Made by a program: the position numbers and the translations under genes
Notes under the pieces: generated by a model
What the model was told of the DNA's origin: nothing
Seen by the model: the letters and a program-made list of their open reading frames with translations, nothing else
The model's database searches: none
From: Achromobacter spanius
Lineage (GTDB): Bacteria > Pseudomonadota > Gammaproteobacteria > Burkholderiales > Burkholderiaceae_B
Direction of reading: 5' to 3'
DNA: 64,000 nucleotides
Assembly: GCF_002812705.1 (NCBI RefSeq)
Contig: NZ_CP025030.1
Coordinates: 1,736,001-1,800,000, forward strand
In this document: piece by piece, positions 48,526 through 56,882 of the stretch
Layout of the letters: every line of letters begins with the position of its first letter
How positions within the stretch are numbered: position 1 is the first letter of the stretch

Positions 48526-49577
48526 TGGCACCCAAAAAAATGGCGGTTGATTCGTCCCTGTCTGCGTTCGCGACGGCCGACACCTCCCCTTTTCCTGACC
48601 GCTATGACCTGGATGGCGAACGTCGCATCCTGGGCCCCTTGCTGGACGAGGATGACCCCGACCCTTCTAACCCGTTCTTCGGGCGCTTGCAGCTCTTCTA
48701 CGAGCGAGAAGCGGAGTTCAAGCGGATGAGGCAATCTCATGAAGCTCGCGCAGGAGCCGATCCCCTGGTAGGGAACTCCGAGGCGCGACAGATCCGAACG
48801 CTGCCATCCCTTGTCGCGGAAAGCCAAGACGTGATGTCCCTTCATACGTTGGAGGCGCTCCGGCTGTTTATGGGCAAAGCAGTTGAGCCGGGCAAGCAAG
48901 GGGCTCCCATCGCGGGCGGAAAGCGGGTCGCGGCTGCGTTGCGCTCTCTTTGGTCTCTGTCGTCTAACGATAATCCCTATGCTGATTGGGCATTGGTTGA
49001 AACGAAGGCTCGCATCGAAGACGTGCGTGCTTACATCAAGGCGGAGCAAGCGCAGCTTCTTCAGAGGCTGGAAGAGATGAAGAGCAAGGGCCTGACCTAT
49101 TCGGTCCTCCAGTCGCGCGAGCCAGCGCAGATGCAGCTTGGGTTTGCGTCTCCTTACGGCTACATGGTGGCGCTGCTCATCGTGGAGGTCGACTATTTCA
49201 CCCGCGTACTCAAGAGCGCCCAGCGCCGCGATCTAGTATCAGGCCGCCAAGGACATGCGTTGCTGCAATCCGTAAAGCACAAGTGCCGGAGCGTATTCGA
49301 GCGTGTTCTGTACTGGCAGAAGTACCTGATGAAGGATGAGCTCGTAGCGCTTAGCCGCGTCGATTTTGTAGCCGGGGCCGATGTCGTGGCTCAGCAGCGA
49401 GTGCAGGCAGTCAAGAAAATCTTCGGAGACGTGCCCAAGGCGGTGTTCATGGGCGAAGACGCGCCTCGACACACGAAGCGTCGGCTGAACCTCTCGCCGG
49501 CAGAGCTGCGCCTATTGGATGCTGTGCCGTTGACGGACGAGGTCACGGCAGGCGTGGATAAGAACTTGCTGGCCTAG
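48525..49577 (+). CDS. TIGR03761/PFL_4669-family integrating conjugative element protein
   Basis: A 350-aa protein of a family found almost only in ICE replication modules. Recognisable blocks: FYEREAEFKRMRQSHE, ASPYGYMVALLIVEVDYFTRVLKSAQRRDLVS, HALLQSVKHKCRSVFERVLYWQKY. Function is not established. Start overlaps the small upstream frame; the DUF3158 gene follows after 12 nt. Confidence 0.85.
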   Translation: MAPKKMAVDSSLSAFATADTSPFPDRYDLDGERRILGPLLDEDDPDPSNPFFGRLQLFYEREAEFKRMRQSHEARAGADPLVGNSEARQIRTLPSLVAESQDVMSLHTLEALRLFMGKAVEPGKQGAPIAGGKRVAAALRSLWSLSSNDNPYADWALVETKARIEDVRAYIKAEQAQLLQRLEEMKSKGLTYSVLQSREPAQMQLGFASPYGYMVALLIVEVDYFTRVLKSAQRRDLVSGRQGHALLQSVKHKCRSVFERVLYWQKYLMKDELVALSRVDFVAGADVVAQQRVQAVKKIFGDVPKAVFMGEDAPRHTKRRLNLSPAELRLLDAVPLTDEVTAGVDKNLLA

Positions 49578-49589
49578 GTGGAGGCGATC

Positions 49590-50165
49590 ATGTCATCACC
49601 CTCTGTAAATGCTGCGCGGGACCCCAAAGCCGGCTATTCGGCACGTCACGAGTTGCTGGTGTCGAGAACGGGTGCCGGCCTGCCGTCTTATTCGTGCTCA
49701 TCCGTATCTGTGGACATAAAAGCCTTTAAGGGTAAGGGAGCGTTCCGCTCCCTGTCGCGGCAGTTTGCGAACTCGGTGGCGCAGACAAGGGATGCCATGG
49801 ACGCTCTCGCGCTGGACACGACCCGTTTCGAGGCAGGGTGTTACCTACGTTTGGTCGAGGAGCGCGGACGTGGAGCGCTGGGTCGCACCCGACTGCGCTG
49901 GTGCATCCGAGGGCAAGCTCGGTACGTGCGCTTCGAAGCACTGCGCGACGTTCTGACCGGCCTACCCCCGTCGGTCGTAGAGCACTTTCGGAACTGCGAA
50001 GTCCGGGCGGCGGAGCTAAATGTGTTGGAAAACATATTGCGCCATGCGGTCGACCAGGTGGAGTCGTACTTACGAAATGGAGCGCTGCGCCAAAGAACCG
50101 GCTTTGGAGAGCCCTCTGCCGTTTTGCTGCAAAACAGCTCGGGCAATGGTGAAGGCGATGCTTAA
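49590..50165 (+). CDS. DUF3158-family ICE protein
   Basis: A 191-aa protein; ATG 49590 is preceded by GGTGGAGG. Family-like segment: FKGKGAFRSLSRQFANSVAQTRDAMDAL and the VEERGRGALGRTRLRWCIRG motif. DUF3158 genes follow TIGR03761 genes in these elements. Role unknown. It ends with VLLQN encoded by a 15-bp palindrome. Confidence 0.78.
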   Translation: MSSPSVNAARDPKAGYSARHELLVSRTGAGLPSYSCSSVSVDIKAFKGKGAFRSLSRQFANSVAQTRDAMDALALDTTRFEAGCYLRLVEERGRGALGRTRLRWCIRGQARYVRFEALRDVLTGLPPSVVEHFRNCEVRAAELNVLENILRHAVDQVESYLRNGALRQRTGFGEPSAVLLQNSSGNGEGDA

Positions 50166-50439
50166 TCGGACGCTCGGTGGCGGGGCGGCAATGGATCGGC
50201 TGGTCCGGCCTCTGCTCGCAGCGGCAATGTTCGCGAACGGTCTAGCTGCGATCGGCTCGCTCGTATGGGGAATCTTCCTTTTCCTGGTGGACGCGGAAAT
50301 ATGGGGCATACCTTTTGTCGGATTGTGCCTCTGCCTTGTTCTCGCGGCATGGGCCCACACCGCTTTCGATGATCGGATCGCGCACGCGACTGTTTTGCGG
50401 CAAAACGCGAAACCCTATGAACGAAACCAGCAACCTTGA
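50158..50439 (+). CDS. Small membrane protein (ICE)
   Basis: A 93-aa protein with two hydrophobic helices (PLLAAAMFANGLAAIGSLVWGIFLFLV and IPFVGLCLCLVLAAWAHT). Start ATG 50158 overlaps the DUF3158 stop; ATG 50191 is possible. Function unknown. Its C-terminus carries the fourth copy of the palindrome. Confidence 0.6.
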   Translation: MLNRTLGGGAAMDRLVRPLLAAAMFANGLAAIGSLVWGIFLFLVDAEIWGIPFVGLCLCLVLAAWAHTAFDDRIAHATVLRQNAKPYERNQQP

Positions 50440-50518
50440 TGCCGCTTAAACGGGGCGACTGACCCTGTCCCAGCGTCTCACAAACCCAACGAGGACCAAC
50501 TTTTTTTGGAGCAGTGAT

Positions 50519-50944
50519 ATGGCAATGAGAAGCGAAATGAGCGGCAACGTTCTGATGAACCCCGTTTTGAAGACCGTCAAAGTGAAGGGCGAAGACCGTC
50601 AGGTTTGCGAACTTCGCGTGATGTGCTCCGAATACAAATCCGACGGACAAGGCGGGTACGTGCAGGATGATGCGCGGACGTTTCCTGTTCAGGCGACGAT
50701 TTGGCACGAGGGAACGGCCAAGCGCGTTTATGAAGTCGTGCGGGTCGGCGCCGCAGTCACGGTTGTCGGGGCTACTTACGTGCGGCCCTGGGTCAATGAG
50801 CAAACTAATCAAGCTGAAGCCGGTATGTGCATGGACGCCGAACGCGTGACGTTGGGGCTTCAACGGGTGGAGTCTGTGTTGTATCGCTCCAAGGCACAGG
50901 TTGATGCACAAAAGGCCCCCGATACAGCGCCGGCCGCGGTCTAA
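50519..50944 (+). CDS. ssb: Single-stranded DNA-binding protein (ICE)
   Basis: A 141-aa OB-fold protein (GNVLMNPVLKTVKVKGEDRQVCELRVMCSEYKSD, GAAVTVVGATYVRPWV). It lies upstream of topB in the usual ICE order and should coat ssDNA during element replication or transfer. It lacks the acidic C-terminal tip of chromosomal SSB. TTGGAGC precedes the ATG. Confidence 0.8.
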   Translation: MAMRSEMSGNVLMNPVLKTVKVKGEDRQVCELRVMCSEYKSDGQGGYVQDDARTFPVQATIWHEGTAKRVYEVVRVGAAVTVVGATYVRPWVNEQTNQAEAGMCMDAERVTLGLQRVESVLYRSKAQVDAQKAPDTAPAAV

Positions 50945-51000
50945 CCATATTTCATATTCCCAGGGGTGGCGAGGCCACCTCTGGCGTGGAGAAAGAAGAG

Positions 51001-51258
51001 ATGCGTATCAGCACGAGAAGGCCGAAGTGGGAGCAGTTCCGGGAATCGCACGTCCTGCGCGTTGGCAAAGAGCAACGGGTTCTGGGCAGAGTGGACCTTG
51101 TCGGGTCTGTCGGGTACTGGTGGCAGACGGCCGATAAAACGGATGTGGCCTACACGCTCCAGGACGCGAAGCGACGGGTCGAGGATTTTCTTAGGCTCAG
51201 CGGTGGTGTGGTCGTACTCAAGGGCGTGGGGGCAGGCCCTGTGGCTCGCGCAGCATAG
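51001..51258 (+). CDS. Hypothetical ICE protein
   Basis: An 85-aa protein, ATG 51001 preceded by AGAAGAG; GTG 50986 is an alternative. KDAKRRVEDFL-like helix at the centre; no domain recognised. Confidence 0.55.
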   Translation: MRISTRRPKWEQFRESHVLRVGKEQRVLGRVDLVGSVGYWWQTADKTDVAYTLQDAKRRVEDFLRLSGGVVVLKGVGAGPVARAA

Positions 51259-51266
51259 GGGGCATC

Positions 51267-51662
51267 ATGACTAAACGCGTTTTCGGAGGCTTGGGCTGGG
51301 TGCGGAGGCCCGCTGTTGAGCTCGTCGTGGGGATTGCGGTCGTGTTAAGGAGGGCGCGCAATGCGACGATGAGACCTCCGCACATCATGTGGATGGTTTG
51401 TGCCCTCGTATGGTCTTGCGGTGTCCTGGGTGCCTTGGCCGCCCATCCCTCGACGGCAGGAGGGACCGTGTATGAACGACTGGCCAAATACCTCATCGGA
51501 TGTGCGGCCTTGTTGCTCGCCGGGCGCGCGCTTGCGTCGGTCCGGCGGCTCGGCCGCGAGGAGATGACCAGAGCCCACTTTCAGGGCAACGTCGGAACGC
51601 GCCCCGGCTGGCCGCGTCAAATTCTTCAGGAGGGTAAAAATGAAGACGCTGATAATTGCTGA
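51267..51662 (+). CDS. Hypothetical membrane protein (ICE)
   Basis: A 131-aa protein with two hydrophobic helices (MWMVCALVWSCGVLGALAA and YLIGCAALLLAGRALASV). Its stop is inside topB, overlapping by 23 nt. Unknown function. Confidence 0.5.
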   Translation: MTKRVFGGLGWVRRPAVELVVGIAVVLRRARNATMRPPHIMWMVCALVWSCGVLGALAAHPSTAGGTVYERLAKYLIGCAALLLAGRALASVRRLGREEMTRAHFQGNVGTRPGWPRQILQEGKNEDADNC

Positions 51663-54183
51663 GAAGCCCTCAGTCGCGCGCGACATTGCTGCGGCGATTG
51701 GTGGATGCCGGCAGGCGGGGAGTTGGTTGGAGGGGGAGCAGTTCGTCGTGAGCTCTGGGATCGGTCACTTGGTGCAGCTCGGCGATCCAGAAGCTGGCCC
51801 AATGGTGGCGGGATTCGCTGGGCTCCCACGGATCCCGGAACGGTTTGCCCTCAGCCCAATCCCTGGAACTATCGACCAACTCAAGCTCCTGGGGAAGTTG
51901 ATCGCTCGCCCGGACGTAGCGCGGGTGGTCAACGCTTGCGACGCTGGCCGGGAAGGCGAGCTGATATTCAACTTGATTTACGAGTTTCACAACGGGCAAA
52001 AGCCAGTCTTTCGGATGTGGATCCAATCCATGACTGCGACCGCGATTCGCGAGGCCTACAAAGGCCTGCGGCCGGCCTCCGCCTACGCCAGGCTGAGCGA
52101 TGCAGCACGTAGCCGGTCGGAGGCTGACTGGCTTGTTGGCATCAATGGGACGAGGGCTGTTTCTGCATTGTCCGAGGCGCTCACAGAGCGGCGGGAACGT
52201 AGTTCTGTCGGACGGGTCCAGACGCCTACACTCGCGATTGTTGTTCACCAAGAGCTCGCCATCCGGGCCTTCGTGGCGCGGCCATACTGGGAAGTGCATG
52301 GCACGTTCGCCGTGCAAGGCGGCGAGTATGTTGCGCGCTGGCGGGGAGCCTCCGTAGAAGGGGCGGACGGAGCGGATATATCGCACCGCATATGGGATAA
52401 ATCTAAGGCTGATGCCCTCCCTACCCGATGCCGGGGCGTGGTGCCCACATCGGTGCGCGACGAGTTCAAGGAGGTGTCGAGCGCACCGCCCAAGCTGTTC
52501 GACTTGACGACGCTCCAACGGGAGGCGAATAAGCGCTTCAAGTTCTCCGCCAAAAAGACGTTGGACCTGACTCAGGCCCTGTACGAGAAGCATAAGGTCC
52601 TTACCTATCCGCGCACGGATTCCAACGCGCTGCCGGAAGACTACCTTGGCAAAGCACAAGCTGTAGTGCAAGCGCTGGGCGCGAGCGCGTACGCTGAGCA
52701 CGCGAAGCGCATCGTCGACAACAGTTGGGTGCGGCCGGATAAGAGAATCTTCAATAACGCGAAGATCTCGGATCACTTCGCGATCATCCCCACAGGGAAA
52801 ATTCCGGAAGGGCTGAGCGATGGCGAAGCGAAAGTTTTCGACCTGGTCGTGCGCAGGTTTCTTGCGGCTTTCCATCCCTCAGCAGTCTTCGCCAACACTG
52901 AGCGAACAACTGTCGTGGCCGGCGAGGCATTCATTGCATCAGGCCGCGTGCTTCAGGAGGCGGGTTGGATGGCTGTGTACGGCAAGGAACACGATTCGGA
53001 AGATGATGGCACATCTCTTTGTCCCCTTGTGGTCGGCGAGAAGGCTTCAAACGCGGGCATGAAGCTGGTAGCGCAAAAGACGAAGCCGCCCACTCGTTTC
53101 AACGAGGCGACATTGCTTGGAGCAATGGAGACAGCGGGAAAACTGCTGGAGGACGAAGAGATGCGGGACGCGATGCGCGATCGTGGTCTCGGCACCCCCG
53201 CAACGAGGGCTTCCATTCTAGAGGCGCTTCTTGCAGATCAAGACCGCGCCAAGCGCCCGATCGAGCCGTATCTAAGACGGGAAGGCAAGGAGCAGCATCT
53301 CGTGCCTACTGAGAAGGGCATCCAGCTCGTTCAGTTCTTGGAGGCAAACGGCCTCGAAGAATTGACGTCGCCCAGGATGACCGGCGATTGGGAGTGCAAG
53401 CTTCGACTTATGGAGCGCGCAGAGTATGACCGCTCCAACTTTATGGCCGAATCTGCGTTGTTCGCACGGCGTCTCGTGGATACGCTAAAGGCGCGCGCCG
53501 CTGCGGTTCCGCCGGCGCCAAAGAAGGCCCTTGCCGCTCCCTGCCCGCAATGCGGGGCTGGTCTAGAGGCCAGCGCGCGCCAGGTGCAGTGCAGCAAGGA
53601 CTGCGGATACCGACAGCCCAGGTCGATTGCTGGACGCGAGCTATCCGATGCTGAACTGACTGCGCTTTACATCGATGGCAAAACAGGCCTCCTTGAAGGC
53701 TTCGTTAGCAAGGCCAAGCGTCTGTTCAACGCCAAGCTTAAGCTGACTGCAGAACGACGGCTGGAGTTCGAGTTTGAGCCCCGTGCGGAGCCTGTCACTG
53801 GTGCGGGCGTCACTGCAGGCGGCACCCAGAAGATCTATCCGTGCCCGCTGTGCCGCAAGCCACTAAGGCTTCGGCAGGGTGCGAAGGGGGCCTTCTGGGG
53901 GTGTGCGGCTTATCCAGAGTGCAAACACACACAGCCGGACGACGACGGCAAGCCTGGAGTCCGCACCTCGGCCGTCGCAGCGTCAATGCCTCCCGGGGAG
54001 GTGGCTCAGGCATCAGCCAGGAGGACGGTGCCGGCCGGCGCGGTGGGCTCCGGGTGTCCGACCTGCGGCTCCGGCCGGCTTGTTAGCCGCGCATCTGCGA
54101 CTTCCGATAAGCGGTTCCTAGGCTGCAGTAAGTTCCCGCAGTGCCGCCACTTCGAATGGGAGAAGGGCAATGGCAAACCTTGA
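51640..54183 (+). CDS. topB: DNA topoisomerase III (ICE-encoded)
   Basis: An 847-aa type IA topoisomerase. TOPRIM: LIIAEKPSVARDIAAAIGG (catalytic Glu) and VNACDAGREGELIFNLI; active-site Tyr323 in LTYPRTDSNALP. The C-terminus has three zinc-ribbon repeats (CPQCGAGLEASARQVQCSKDCGY, CPLCRKPLRLRQGAKGAFWGCAAYPECKH, CPTCGSGRLVSRASATSDKRFLGCSKFPQCRH). Such topB genes decatenate replicating or transferring elements and are a hallmark of this ICE class. Longer than chromosomal TopB because of the ribbons. Confidence 0.95.
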   Translation: MKTLIIAEKPSVARDIAAAIGGCRQAGSWLEGEQFVVSSGIGHLVQLGDPEAGPMVAGFAGLPRIPERFALSPIPGTIDQLKLLGKLIARPDVARVVNACDAGREGELIFNLIYEFHNGQKPVFRMWIQSMTATAIREAYKGLRPASAYARLSDAARSRSEADWLVGINGTRAVSALSEALTERRERSSVGRVQTPTLAIVVHQELAIRAFVARPYWEVHGTFAVQGGEYVARWRGASVEGADGADISHRIWDKSKADALPTRCRGVVPTSVRDEFKEVSSAPPKLFDLTTLQREANKRFKFSAKKTLDLTQALYEKHKVLTYPRTDSNALPEDYLGKAQAVVQALGASAYAEHAKRIVDNSWVRPDKRIFNNAKISDHFAIIPTGKIPEGLSDGEAKVFDLVVRRFLAAFHPSAVFANTERTTVVAGEAFIASGRVLQEAGWMAVYGKEHDSEDDGTSLCPLVVGEKASNAGMKLVAQKTKPPTRFNEATLLGAMETAGKLLEDEEMRDAMRDRGLGTPATRASILEALLADQDRAKRPIEPYLRREGKEQHLVPTEKGIQLVQFLEANGLEELTSPRMTGDWECKLRLMERAEYDRSNFMAESALFARRLVDTLKARAAAVPPAPKKALAAPCPQCGAGLEASARQVQCSKDCGYRQPRSIAGRELSDAELTALYIDGKTGLLEGFVSKAKRLFNAKLKLTAERRLEFEFEPRAEPVTGAGVTAGGTQKIYPCPLCRKPLRLRQGAKGAFWGCAAYPECKHTQPDDDGKPGVRTSAVAASMPPGEVAQASARRTVPAGAVGSGCPTCGSGRLVSRASATSDKRFLGCSKFPQCRHFEWEKGNGKP

Positions 54184-54478
54184 TGTGCATATCCGATTCA
54201 GATCGGCAATTGGATTGATGGGTCAGGTTTCCCTGACGTTTGACGAGGGCGATGGGCGCAATCGGGCGTTTGGCAGACTTGCGATCGATATGGGTCTAGC
54301 GAAAGCGGAAGGACCTGTCACAGCGAAGCTTGATGTCGCGTCAATGCGGCAGCTCGTCGACGGAATGATGGAGGCTATGTATGCGATTGAACGGACAGAG
54401 CGACTCGAAGGCCAAATGCCAGATCTCCAGGCACCGAGCGCTTATGAGCTGGGCGCTTTGACCGGGGGATTTCCGTGA
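54170..54478 (+). CDS. Hypothetical ICE protein
   Basis: A 102-aa protein overlapping the topB end by 14 nt. No domain recognised; acidic with a helical C-terminal half. Last gene of the replication run. Confidence 0.55.
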   Translation: MANLDVHIRFRSAIGLMGQVSLTFDEGDGRNRAFGRLAIDMGLAKAEGPVTAKLDVASMRQLVDGMMEAMYAIERTERLEGQMPDLQAPSAYELGALTGGFP

Positions 54479-54541
54479 CCTTCATGGCTATCGGCCTTGC
54501 TCCCTTTACGGTCAGTTTTGGGGCAAGCGATATTGCTCGCA

Positions 54542-54573
54542 CTACCGTACACACTGCGCGGTGTGTACGGTAG
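54542..54573. promoter_or_regulatory. Strong inverted repeat before KfrA-like gene
   Basis: A perfect 13-bp inverted repeat (CTACCGTACACAC and complement) around TGCGCG, about 60 nt before the KfrA-like start. No T-run follows, so it is more likely an operator for the KfrA-like protein than a terminator; both remain possible. Confidence 0.6.
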
Positions 54574-54634
54574 CGAAATCGGTCCGTAATAAATATGACG
54601 ATTTTCATGATTGATATTCTTGGGACAGAGGAAA

Positions 54635-55366
54635 ATGGGTAGGCCGTCATTTCAGCTAACGGATGACCATGCCAGGCGAATCATGAAGGCGATAGGCGAT
54701 TTGCAGGTTTCCTTTCCGGCCGCTTCGGATAACCGGGCATTTCTTGATAGGCTGATACGAGTCATTTTGGACGTCACGGGTCGCTTGTATGGCGTGCCGA
54801 CATACCAGCGGATCTTGCGCGCCTACGCTCCGTCGCGAAGACCATCCACCACGACCATTTTGTCCGTACTGGTCGGGGTGCAAGGATCTTTCGCCAGCTT
54901 GCCGGCGCCCGGCGGTGAACCGATGCCCAGCACTGCTACTGTGCCTCGCGCTGCGGCGGCAACTCCCCGGCAGGAGGAGCCGACCGCGGTTCGGCTGCTT
55001 GCAGTGGAGCTGGAGGAGCATCACCGCCAGCGTCGGCGGTTGGAAGCTGATATCGCTCGGCTCGAAGCTGCGATACTGGAACAGAGTTGTGAGCTGTCGC
55101 GCGCCCAGGGCGAAGTGGGTAGTGCCGAGCGTGCGCTAAACGCTATGGCTGATAAGTTGGCGGAGCTGGTGAACACAGTGACGCACGTCACAGAAGCGGA
55201 GAAGGGTGGGCGTGCGTTCGCCCTGCGCGCGATCGAGGCCGCACGAGCAGAAAGCCGCCTATGGCGAGAGCGCTATGAAGGTCTGCAGGCGCTCAGGAGG
55301 GAAGAGCAAGCGCTGCTCGACTCGTATCGCCGGGCCGCTTTAGGGGCCGCAGGGGCCGCGCGATGA
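54635..55366 (+). CDS. KfrA-like DNA-binding coiled-coil protein
   Basis: A 243-aa protein. The N-terminal third (MGRPSFQLTDDHARRIMKAIGDL..YGVPTYQRILRAY) resembles the KfrA DNA-binding domain. From about residue 110 it is a long alpha-helical coiled coil (VELEEHHRQRRRLEADIARLEAAILEQ). KfrA proteins autorepress and aid plasmid partitioning as architectural proteins. Start ATG 54635 has AGAGGA before it. Coupled (ATGA) to the recombinase gene. Confidence 0.7.
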   Translation: MGRPSFQLTDDHARRIMKAIGDLQVSFPAASDNRAFLDRLIRVILDVTGRLYGVPTYQRILRAYAPSRRPSTTTILSVLVGVQGSFASLPAPGGEPMPSTATVPRAAAATPRQEEPTAVRLLAVELEEHHRQRRRLEADIARLEAAILEQSCELSRAQGEVGSAERALNAMADKLAELVNTVTHVTEAEKGGRAFALRAIEAARAESRLWRERYEGLQALRREEQALLDSYRRAALGAAGAAR

Positions 55367-56562
55367 CTGTGCTAGTGGAGAGCCCTTCCCTTCCCATTGC
55401 GCGCGATCCTGGGGGCTCTCTAGGAGTTCTGGGGGTCGTTCGCGACGACTGGGACGCAGCCGAGCGTTGGATCCAGGTGCTTGCGGCGCGAAGGCCGCCC
55501 GTAAGTCACCATACTTTGGCGAACTATCGACGCGAAATTGCCCGCATCCGGTGGTACTGCGAGTTGGTGGGTTCGGATGGTCCTGGGCGCTGGTCCATTC
55601 CCGACGTGACGGGTTATCTCGATTTTCTGCGAGACAGGTCGGGTGACTATCTCTGCGGCAGACGCGCCGCGCGCGCCGGGGATATCGACTGGACACCGTT
55701 TCGAGCCAGGCTTGGGGCCTCCGCGCTGGCGAACGCGCAGAAGGTCTTGCATGCACTCCTAAAATTTTGGTTTGAGGCGGGGTACCGGCGGGCTAACCCA
55801 ATGGCATCGATCGGAAGTGGCGGAGGAGTAGGGCGTGAAGCGCCGCGGCGGCATGCGGTGCCTCCCGATTTGATCGACGAAGTGGTGGATTTTATGGAAC
55901 AGATTCCATGCACGTCAGTAGAGAAGAAGCTGATGTTTCTGCGGGATCGATTCGTCATTCGCTTGCTGCAATTTACCGGGATGCGCGCAAGTGAAGTCGT
56001 GTTAGCCAACATGGGCGACGTGGAGTTGTACGCGGACCCGAAGACCGGTCGTGCGCATTGGTCTTTGTTAGTGAAACATGGCAAGGGCGGAAAAGTCGGA
56101 CGTGTTGCGGTCCCAGCTCGGGTAATGGACGATCTCCGCGCGTACAGATATGCGTTTGGCTTTCCGCCAGAGCCCGTGTGCGGCGACTCCACCGCGCTGG
56201 TCTTATCCACGCGGACTCGAAAGTTGCACCGGACGGACCGAGCGCCGCAATCTGTGGTGGGGCGACGAAGTCAACGGCTGTGGGCTGAGGTGCGCCGGCG
56301 CGCGACACTCTGGGACATTGTGTGTGGCGCGTTTTTTCGCTGTGCAAAATCGCTGCGTGAAGCGGGGCGCGAATCCGAGGCCGCGTTGCTGGAACGTGCG
56401 TCGACGCATTGGCTTCGACACACGTTCGGCCGCCAGCTCACATTGCGCGGAGTGGACGTCCGAGTTATCGCTAAGGCCATGCGGCATGGCGACGTTCGAA
56501 CGTCCATGGCCTACACGGAGCTGGACTTTCTGGACGTCGTGAGAGAGCTCGAAAGTCTTTGA
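55363..56562 (+). CDS. Tyrosine recombinase/integrase
   Basis: A 399-aa site-specific recombinase. The N-terminal SAM-like core-binding domain covers about 25-170. The catalytic set is complete: Arg208 (TGMRASE), a Lys in KHGKGGKVG, His349-x-x-Arg352 (HWLRHTFG), His375 (MRHGD) and nucleophile Tyr384 (AYTEL). It is too far from the tRNA and in the wrong place to be the usual end-integrase; it may be a resolvase-like or secondary integrase acting with the KfrA-like partner. Confidence 0.9.
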   Translation: MTVLVESPSLPIARDPGGSLGVLGVVRDDWDAAERWIQVLAARRPPVSHHTLANYRREIARIRWYCELVGSDGPGRWSIPDVTGYLDFLRDRSGDYLCGRRAARAGDIDWTPFRARLGASALANAQKVLHALLKFWFEAGYRRANPMASIGSGGGVGREAPRRHAVPPDLIDEVVDFMEQIPCTSVEKKLMFLRDRFVIRLLQFTGMRASEVVLANMGDVELYADPKTGRAHWSLLVKHGKGGKVGRVAVPARVMDDLRAYRYAFGFPPEPVCGDSTALVLSTRTRKLHRTDRAPQSVVGRRSQRLWAEVRRRATLWDIVCGAFFRCAKSLREAGRESEAALLERASTHWLRHTFGRQLTLRGVDVRVIAKAMRHGDVRTSMAYTELDFLDVVRELESL

Positions 56563-56882
56563 CGATAGGGCGGGCTGTTGGTGTTGAAATTCATCCAACT
56601 TGAGATTTGGTTCACGGAAGTTGGCGTGGCCCGGTACAGCCTCCAATACAAGAGCGCGGTCCGATGCTCGTCCGTTCCTGGCCGATTCTGTTGAAAAACT
56701 CGATTATTCCGGCCACGCTCGCACAACCGAAAAATTCGGCCTCTCAGATCGGCTCAGGATCGACGATCGCGACCTCGGCAATGGTTGAAGCACCTCCCAA
56801 ACGGCCCCAGGTTGATGATCATCGAGTTTTTCAACAGAATCGGCCGGTAGCAGTCATTGAGCCTAGAGGCCTGGCTCTGACA
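56563..56882. other. Gene-free junction with 25-bp inverted repeats
   Basis: A 320-nt stretch without genes between the recombinase and the metal-resistance cargo. It contains a perfect 25-bp inverted repeat, arms 56680-56704 and 56821-56845, enclosing a short core; see the repeat entry. Nothing else recognised. Confidence 0.7.
56680..56845. repeat. 166-bp segment bounded by perfect 25-bp inverted repeats
   Basis: Arms start GGCCGATTCTGTTGAAAAAC (left) and end with its complement (right). The core of about 116 bp has no reading frame. This looks like the terminal inverted repeats of a transposable element with its transposase lost, or a MITE. No clear target-site duplication flanks it. Confidence 0.85.

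Noticed and set aside
55363..56562. Recombinase as the integrase that placed the element in tRNA-Pro
   Set aside because: It is internal, 13 kb from the tRNA and coupled to a KfrA-like gene; a terminal integrase is expected at the opposite end, outside the window.
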